Below, piece by piece: positions 59,712-64,000 of a DNA stretch of 64,000 nucleotides. This stretch comes from Haloterrigena sp. KLK7 (GTDB lineage Archaea > Halobacteriota > Halobacteria > Halobacteriales > Natrialbaceae). A model generated the notes under the pieces. The model saw only the letters and a list, made by a program, of their open reading frames with translations, was not told the DNA's origin and made no database searches. The position numbers and the translations under genes are program-made. The stretch's first letter is position 1. Every line of letters starts with the position of its first letter. Where the stretch lies: assembly GCF_037914945.1 (NCBI RefSeq), contig NZ_CP149788.1:310001-374000 (forward strand), read 5' to 3'.

Positions 59712-59960
59712 TCAGTCGGTCTCATCAAAAAAGTCGTCCAACGGTTCGGCGAGTTCGTCGAGCCCGTTTCCATCTTCGCCAGGAATGTAGCGGACGACAA
59801 TCATGTCTTGATCATCGACATTGCGCGTCGTATCGAGGCGCCTGGTTTGGTGCCAGATTCCTGTGACTGTGATCTGTCCATGTTCGGCATAGTGGTATCT
59901 TTCACTATCCTCAATAACCCGGTCAGAGACTGAATCAGGACACTGTTCGTTGTTGTTCAT
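59712..59960 (-). CDS. Small haloarchaeal hypothetical protein, 82 aa
   Basis: The ATG at 59960 gives MNNNEQCPDSVSDRVIEDSE RYHYAEHGQITVTGIWHQTR, then DMIVVRYIPGEDGNGLDELA EPLDDFFDETD. It is a compact alpha/beta protein with an acidic tail; the strand pattern recalls small haloarchaeal proteins near sensory genes but no family is assigned. An upstream extension to 60044 exists and is less convincing. Confidence 0.55.
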   Translation of the reverse strand: MNNNEQCPDSVSDRVIEDSERYHYAEHGQITVTGIWHQTRRLDTTRNVDDQDMIVVRYIPGEDGNGLDELAEPLDDFFDETD

Positions 59961-60190
59961 TAAGTGTGGTACTGCCCCAGATCTGTTTTCTCTCATGTCT
60001 GCGAGAGATGGTCTTGTCCTACTCTCAGAAGTAGTGACCATCACTATCTACCCAACCTAATAGTAACTGCGTGTGCTTACTGATCGAAATCCGTGATATT
60101 ACCCAACTGAGATCTTCTCTCTTAGTAAGCGTGATACAATTACCTCGTCCTCCCGTGCGGCGACGAAATCGATTCCAGTCACGGTTGTTG

Positions 60191-61156
60191 CTACGTCATG
60201 AATGGGGTGATTGACGCGATATGCTGGGCCACTGTTGCCACCCGGAGAATAAACGCTATCAGGAGCGCAAGAGGGATGAGACCAACCACAGCCGTCAGGA
60301 GAGCGAAAACGAATAGCATTGGCATAGGGGCAGCCGCCGTGGGAAAGGTAGCGAGCTGGACGAGTAACGCGACTGGGAGCGAAATCGCCAGCACACCGAC
60401 ATACAGGAGTGAGCGAGAGAGCTGTGCGAGTTCCTCCTTCATGAACGCGGTCGTAAAGTACTGTCGAGCGATGTCGAGATTCTTCAAATCCGCGCTCAAG
60501 GCATCGAGCGTGGACAGCAGTTGTTCGTGCTCATCCCCCTCGTAAGCCGACTCAAGCTGATGACATTCGTGAATGTGGGTCGCGTATTCGATACCGAGGA
60601 GGGGAACGATCACTGAAGAAAGCTTATCCGGCCCCGTCCCGAGTTCCTCGCTAATCTGATCGCACTCCTCCGGTAGCTCATCGATAAGGTGGGTATCCGG
60701 GTCACCGCTCGAGTTCGGGAGAAATTCCGCGAGCGAATCGGTCCGTTCTCGGGTCTGCTGAAGGAGCTGTTGCAGGAAGTCGGCTGGATCCGTCGGTGGT
60801 GCCGGCTGGTCAAGTGCTGCCTGCCGATAATCGTCCGATTGGTCGATCTCGTCTCGGAGCGACCCCGGTGACTCTAGTTCCTGGGAGAGAATCACTTGGT
60901 TGATCGCGACCACAAGGGTGATGAGCGTGATATTCCCCCCGATCAATGCGCTCGCGATATAGATCAACGGCGTGAGATTGCGGATGGCGAACTGTGAGAA
61001 GAGAGGGATAAGCACCACCACAGCCATGGTGAAGAGTATCCCAGTGGCGACACTGAACCGATCCCCTGAGAGGAGCAACCATCGACTGACTCGGTCGTCC
61101 ATTCGTTGATTGGTACTTCGCCGGTCAGCCGGAAAAGGTGTGGTGCCTCTCTTCAC
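60191..61156 (-). CDS. Haloarchaeal integral membrane protein, 321 aa
   Basis: Two N-terminal spans (FSVATGILFTMAVVVLIPLF and LIYIASALIGGNITLITLVV AINQV) are followed by a ~140-residue charged cytosolic region (ESPGSLRDEIDQSDDYRQAA...) and two C-terminal spans (LLYVGVLAISLPVALLVQLA and MLFVFALLTAVVGLIPLALL IAFIL). It resembles a group of conserved haloarchaeal membrane proteins of unknown function. A start at the internal Met (61102, MDDRVSRWLLLSG) is equally possible. Confidence 0.75.
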   Translation of the reverse strand: MKRGTTPFPADRRSTNQRMDDRVSRWLLLSGDRFSVATGILFTMAVVVLIPLFSQFAIRNLTPLIYIASALIGGNITLITLVVAINQVILSQELESPGSLRDEIDQSDDYRQAALDQPAPPTDPADFLQQLLQQTRERTDSLAEFLPNSSGDPDTHLIDELPEECDQISEELGTGPDKLSSVIVPLLGIEYATHIHECHQLESAYEGDEHEQLLSTLDALSADLKNLDIARQYFTTAFMKEELAQLSRSLLYVGVLAISLPVALLVQLATFPTAAAPMPMLFVFALLTAVVGLIPLALLIAFILRVATVAQHIASITPFMT

Positions 61157-61303
61157 CTTCTCTCTGTATCAGGATTTCATCCTCCGATTACGAACGATCT
61201 TTGTGCCCCCTATACTGACCGTGATATTCGGTTAGTAACAAGTGAATCAGAGACTCGGGGTTGCAGAGTGTGCCTATATATCGCTCAATACCGACTGTAG
61301 TAA
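61157..61303. other. Spacer, no gene seen
   Basis: No gene or repeat. Confidence 0.4.
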
Positions 61304-61546
61304 TCAAAATTTGATAGCAGTATGGGGTGGTGGTGTATACAAGACCTCTGCATAACCGTCTTCAGCCACTCTCATAGAATGGCAGACATCGGCTGTTTCA
61401 CTGGCCCAACCACAAAGCAGACCGATGGCTGTCGTTACTTCAACGTCATCTCGACCTGAGAGAATTCTCGATTTCTCAAGCGGGTACTCCAGAGCAGTAT
61501 CAGACTCGGTGGACCGCCCCATCGCGACCAGTACATAGCAGTTCAT
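61304..61546 (-). CDS. Hypothetical protein downstream of the NRAMP-type transporter, 80 aa
   Basis: The ATG is 6 bp after the transporter stop on the same strand, so it is probably co-transcribed. The product (MNCYVLVAMGRSTESDTALE YPLEKSRILSGRDDVEVTTA) has no recognisable family. One cysteine sits near the N-terminus and two others in LLCGWASETADVCHSMRV. It could be a small regulator or partner of the transporter. Confidence 0.55.
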   Translation of the reverse strand: MNCYVLVAMGRSTESDTALEYPLEKSRILSGRDDVEVTTAIGLLCGWASETADVCHSMRVAEDGYAEVLYTPPPHTAIKF

Positions 61547-61552
61547 GACGGC

Positions 61553-62794
61553 TCATAGCCACCCGGAAATGGTGGTTGCCAGCGATTCCGCCGTCAGGAC
61601 GCTTCCAAGGAGCATCACGAGTGCGACGAGCGCGAACGCAACATTCTCTTTCCGGCTGACATCGGTATGGTAGTTCACCGCGCCGATCAGCGCGAAGATC
61701 GTGATTGGAAGCGCGATTAACCCATTGACGGCTGGCATGATGATTGCCATCCTGACCGGCGTAAAGCCGGTGTTCGCGAGGAGCCAGAGCGCCGTTACCG
61801 CTGAGAGGCCGATTAGTCCGACGACTGTTGCTCGGAACAGTTTGTCACCGAACACTGTATGTCGGCCCATCGCCTGTGGGACCATGTATCCGGCACCGAA
61901 CAGAGTACCGGTCGCCGACGAGAAACTCGCTAACAGCGCCGCGATAAGGAAGACATAGAGCGCGGCATTGCCCAAGATTGCGGCGAGTGGTTCGCCTGGC
62001 CCCGTCAGCGTCATCTGGCCCTCAGTGAGCGTGATCGCGGAGACGACCATCACGAAGGCGCCGATCGTGAGCGTCGTCGTGATCCCCGCAGCGTTGTCGC
62101 GTCGGTAGGTGTTGACGTCGTTCCACTCTTTCGTCGGCCCCATGCTCGACTGAATGAAGAAGTTCGGCCAGTAGACAGTTGTTCCCAACAGCGCGATGAT
62201 TGCAGTCAGATAGCCAATCTCGCCTCGAATCATCGGGACGAGGCCCGCGGCGACATCTTGGATAGGAACGTCGAGCCCGATCAGCAGGAGGCTGTACGAG
62301 CCGAAGATGACGATCACCATTGTGGCGATTACGCCCTCGATGCGCTCGTAGACTCGCAACTCGACGAGCGCCACGCCGACACCGGCGGACAGCAGGATAC
62401 CGATGATCACGTTGTCTAAGCCCGGCACGAGCCATGCCAGTGCCGCGCCTGCGATTGCGTAGTTAGACACTGACCACAAGCCGCTCATCAATGCCATCAG
62501 AATCACCAGCACTGATCCACTCGGTCCGGGGAGCAAATCGACGATGTAATTGGTGAGCGGTTCTCGCTCGACTGCGAGCCGTGCCGACATATCGTGGAGC
62601 GCAATATCAACGAGAAATGCCAGTGGGAGCACCCACAAGAGTGCAAACGCGAAGTTTGCGCCAGTGTCGGCAAGGATATACACTGAGCCAGCACCGAACA
62701 CATTTGCAGCGAATAGAACACCGAGACCGTATGACTCGAGGAAATCAGCGACTCCAGACTGGACTCGGCCGATCTGGTAGTTTTCACTTGCCAT
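61553..62794 (-). CDS. NRAMP-related divalent-metal transporter with altered metal motifs, 413 aa
   Basis: Eleven or so membrane spans with the NRAMP fold are apparent. The TM1 position, where classical members have DPGN, reads VFGAGSVYILADTGANFAF (D43-T-G-A-N47), and TM6 has VYWPNFFIQSSM in place of MPHN. This places it in the NRAMP-related branch in which metal choice (Mn, Mg or even non-metal) is uncertain. A hairpin lies about 40-56 nt before the start codon, which may control expression. The 80-aa gene follows in the same transcript. Confidence 0.8.
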   Translation of the reverse strand: MASENYQIGRVQSGVADFLESYGLGVLFAANVFGAGSVYILADTGANFAFALLWVLPLAFLVDIALHDMSARLAVEREPLTNYIVDLLPGPSGSVLVILMALMSGLWSVSNYAIAGAALAWLVPGLDNVIIGILLSAGVGVALVELRVYERIEGVIATMVIVIFGSYSLLLIGLDVPIQDVAAGLVPMIRGEIGYLTAIIALLGTTVYWPNFFIQSSMGPTKEWNDVNTYRRDNAAGITTTLTIGAFVMVVSAITLTEGQMTLTGPGEPLAAILGNAALYVFLIAALLASFSSATGTLFGAGYMVPQAMGRHTVFGDKLFRATVVGLIGLSAVTALWLLANTGFTPVRMAIIMPAVNGLIALPITIFALIGAVNYHTDVSRKENVAFALVALVMLLGSVLTAESLATTISGWL

Positions 62795-62833
62795 TGCGGA
62801 CCACCTCGCAGTCCTCTCGATGCATCGCCCATC

Positions 62834-62850
62834 GGAGAGAAGGTCTCTCC
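62834..62850. promoter_or_regulatory. Inverted repeat in the transporter leader
   Basis: GGAGAG (62834-62839) and CTCTCC (62845-62850) form a perfect 6-bp stem with a 5-nt loop. On the transporter strand CAT and ATG flank it and extend the stem with a 1-nt bulge. It may be an operator for a metal-responsive repressor or an RNA hairpin in the leader. Confidence 0.45.
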
Positions 62851-63207
62851 ATGATAGGGATTCACAGCCAAGGTACGCGAATGGATTAGGCTTGCGTGAG
62901 CAACTGCTGGGTAAATCACTTGCAATTGAGAGGCTCGTTTAGGGTCTCGTTTTGGTTCAATATATAATAAAATAATTATTGATGGGAACGACAAATCGGT
63001 GTTAGTGACCGTGACGATTCGCTTTAACGATGCAGATCCATGGGAGAGAGGGCCGTGCTTGAAAGACGAGTTATAGAAATCATTACCGGCCTAGTTACTT
63101 ATTTGCCTATCTAGAGTACGAGCGGCATCGAAACTGGCCTCTCGAAGGATTTCGATCTCGGTTCCTCTATGGTGGCTATTTACCGCCAGAACGTGACAAT
63201 TCGGATG
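62851..63207. other. Divergent intergenic region
   Basis: About 350 bp between the divergent transporter and HTH_10 gene. An AT-rich TATATAATAAAATAATTATT (about 62960-62980) is promoter-like. No gene is seen. Confidence 0.45.
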
Positions 63208-63867
63208 ATGGCTACTGAGGCCACCTTTACGGTTCCGTCCGATCAGTTCCCCTTAGGAACGATCTTCGAACAGTTGCCGGACGTGACTGTCGAACTGGAA
63301 CGGATCATCCCGGCTCAGGACGTCGTAATACCGTACTTCTGGGTGCGAGGAACTGTGATTGACGACGTCGAGGACGCGTTTACCAGCCATCCCGGCGTGG
63401 AAGACATTCGCCTCGTCGATTCGGTCGCAGACGAGTACCTGTTACGTGTCGAGTGGGCGCTAGAGTATTCCGGTGTGCTAAGTACACTGGTAGAGACGGA
63501 GATCCCACTCATCAAAGCGATTGGCACGAACCAGCAATGGACGTTCGATGTACGCGGCGATTCTCGAAGCGACCTCGCGGACTTTCAGGAGCGCTGCCAA
63601 GAGCGGGAGATCCCGATCACGCTCACGGAGATACACGCACTGACACCAGTCGAGACGGTCACTGAGGAAGCACTCACCGAAACCCAGCAAGAGGCGCTGG
63701 TACTCGCCTACCAGCGCGGGTACTTCGAATCCCCACGCGAGGTGACGATGGAAGAGATCGGCGACGAACTCGGCATTTCCCAGCAGGCTGTCGCGTCTCG
63801 TCTCCGGCGTGGAATCAAGCGCATTCTCGGGAGTACACTTTCCGAGACTGGACAGCTACATCGATAG
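63208..63867 (+). CDS. HTH_10-type (bacterio-opsin activator-like) regulator, 219 aa
   Basis: The start MATEATFTVPSDQFPLGTIF (63208) is the conserved beginning of this haloarchaeal family; upstream in-frame codons are less likely. The middle is the sensor-like alpha/beta region (DVTVELERIIPAQDVVIPYF ... WTFDVRGDSRSDLADFQERC). The C-terminal HTH_10 is LTETQQEALVLAYQRGYFES PREVTMEEIGDELGISQQAV ASRLRRGIKRIL. Such proteins activate nearby genes, so the divergent transporter is a candidate target. Confidence 0.92.
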   Translation: MATEATFTVPSDQFPLGTIFEQLPDVTVELERIIPAQDVVIPYFWVRGTVIDDVEDAFTSHPGVEDIRLVDSVADEYLLRVEWALEYSGVLSTLVETEIPLIKAIGTNQQWTFDVRGDSRSDLADFQERCQEREIPITLTEIHALTPVETVTEEALTETQQEALVLAYQRGYFESPREVTMEEIGDELGISQQAVASRLRRGIKRILGSTLSETGQLHR

Positions 63868-63936
63868 GCACTGAAAAAGGGTGTTGTATAGCACCAAGTC
63901 ACTCTCACGCTGCTGGCCGTTGACAGTAGGTATACT

Positions 63937-64000
63937 ATGCCCGATGGGAAGATCGAACGAACAGTCGCTGCGTGTCTCTCCTGTGGGTCCGTCTATGCGG
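63937..64000 (+). CDS. Start of a zinc-ribbon protein, cut by the window end
   Basis: An ATG at 63937 opens the frame MPDGKIERTVAACLSCGSVY A, with a CxxC knuckle (CLSCG) typical of small haloarchaeal zinc-finger proteins. It continues past the window, so nothing more can be said. Confidence 0.5.
   Translation, partial: MPDGKIERTVAACLSCGSVYA

Overview
The window is haloarchaeal, most like a member of the Natrialbales. The evidence is the strongly acidic proteins, a TCGA/CTCGAG-rich GC-rich background, archaeal TATA boxes about 25-30 nt before leaderless starts, ISH3-type and IS1341/TnpB elements, HTH_10 (bacterio-opsin-activator type) regulators, an F420-dependent oxidoreductase, Tat lipoproteins and many small CxxC zinc-finger proteins. 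The content is that of a megaplasmid or a heavily rearranged genomic island. There is no ribosomal operon or tRNA, base composition shifts sharply between blocks, three copies of one tyrosine integrase are present in different states of decay, a plasmid replication/partition-type block is decaying, and gene fragments are common.

Layout. 0-8 kb: the 3' end of an OLD/TOPRIM-type nuclease with two overlapping small genes, a PH-SHOCT protein, an integrase 3' fragment beside an IS630 remnant, an intact ISH3-family element (4712-6153), and an unrecognised overlapping gene pair (6377-7691). 8-12.2 kb: a three-gene minus-strand block (845-aa winged-helix protein, zinc-ribbon protein, 100-aa protein) with iteron-like repeats upstream, probably a plasmid replication or maintenance unit. 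12.5-18.5 kb: a Tat lipoprotein, a KAP-family P-loop NTPase, a frameshifted coiled-coil protein, a membrane protein, and an AT-rich CBS-HEPN protein; this looks like a defence-type island. 18.7-23.2 kb: a stop-broken small gene next to the intact integrase, small hypotheticals, and a broken partition block (frameshifted partner plus 5'-truncated ParA) joined to a lamin-tail-domain fragment.

23.4-29.5 kb: a regulator, AzlCD amino-acid exporter, then a metabolic cluster (enolase-superfamily enzyme, SAM methyltransferase; opposite strand: GNAT, unknown 131-aa protein, Rieske ferredoxin, ACMSD-type amidohydrolase). 29.9-34.3 kb: peptidase and IS4-type remnants, a VapBC pair with an operator palindrome, UspA, an internal integrase fragment, and an FNT-family channel. 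35-36.8 kb: an asparagine-synthase-like protein whose catalytic Cys2 is Val. 37-46.4 kb: mostly small regulators and debris, an SPW-repeat/copper-storage pair, a broken sugar-isomerase-like gene, a second FNT protein, one broken and one intact TnpB, and a run of three tiny genes.

46.4-52.8 kb is the most striking functional block. A cupin and an aldehyde dehydrogenase are transcribed away from an operon of three consecutive NMT1/THI5-type binding-fold proteins, all without signal peptides and without ABC permease or ATPase genes, plus a VOC (glyoxalase-fold) protein. A perfect 12-bp inverted repeat brackets the divergent promoter. It is followed by a probable toxin-antitoxin pair (winged-helix protein plus a TumE/DUF6516-like protein). 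52.9-64 kb is more chromosome-like: a GAF-PAS histidine kinase with a truncated response-regulator remnant, a lipoprotein, an F420-dependent oxidoreductase, a stand-alone response regulator, membrane proteins, an NRAMP-related transporter with a hairpin in its leader region, and an HTH_10 regulator. An 83-bp repeat occurs twice in this part.

All functions are read from translated sequence and family knowledge. No database search was run.
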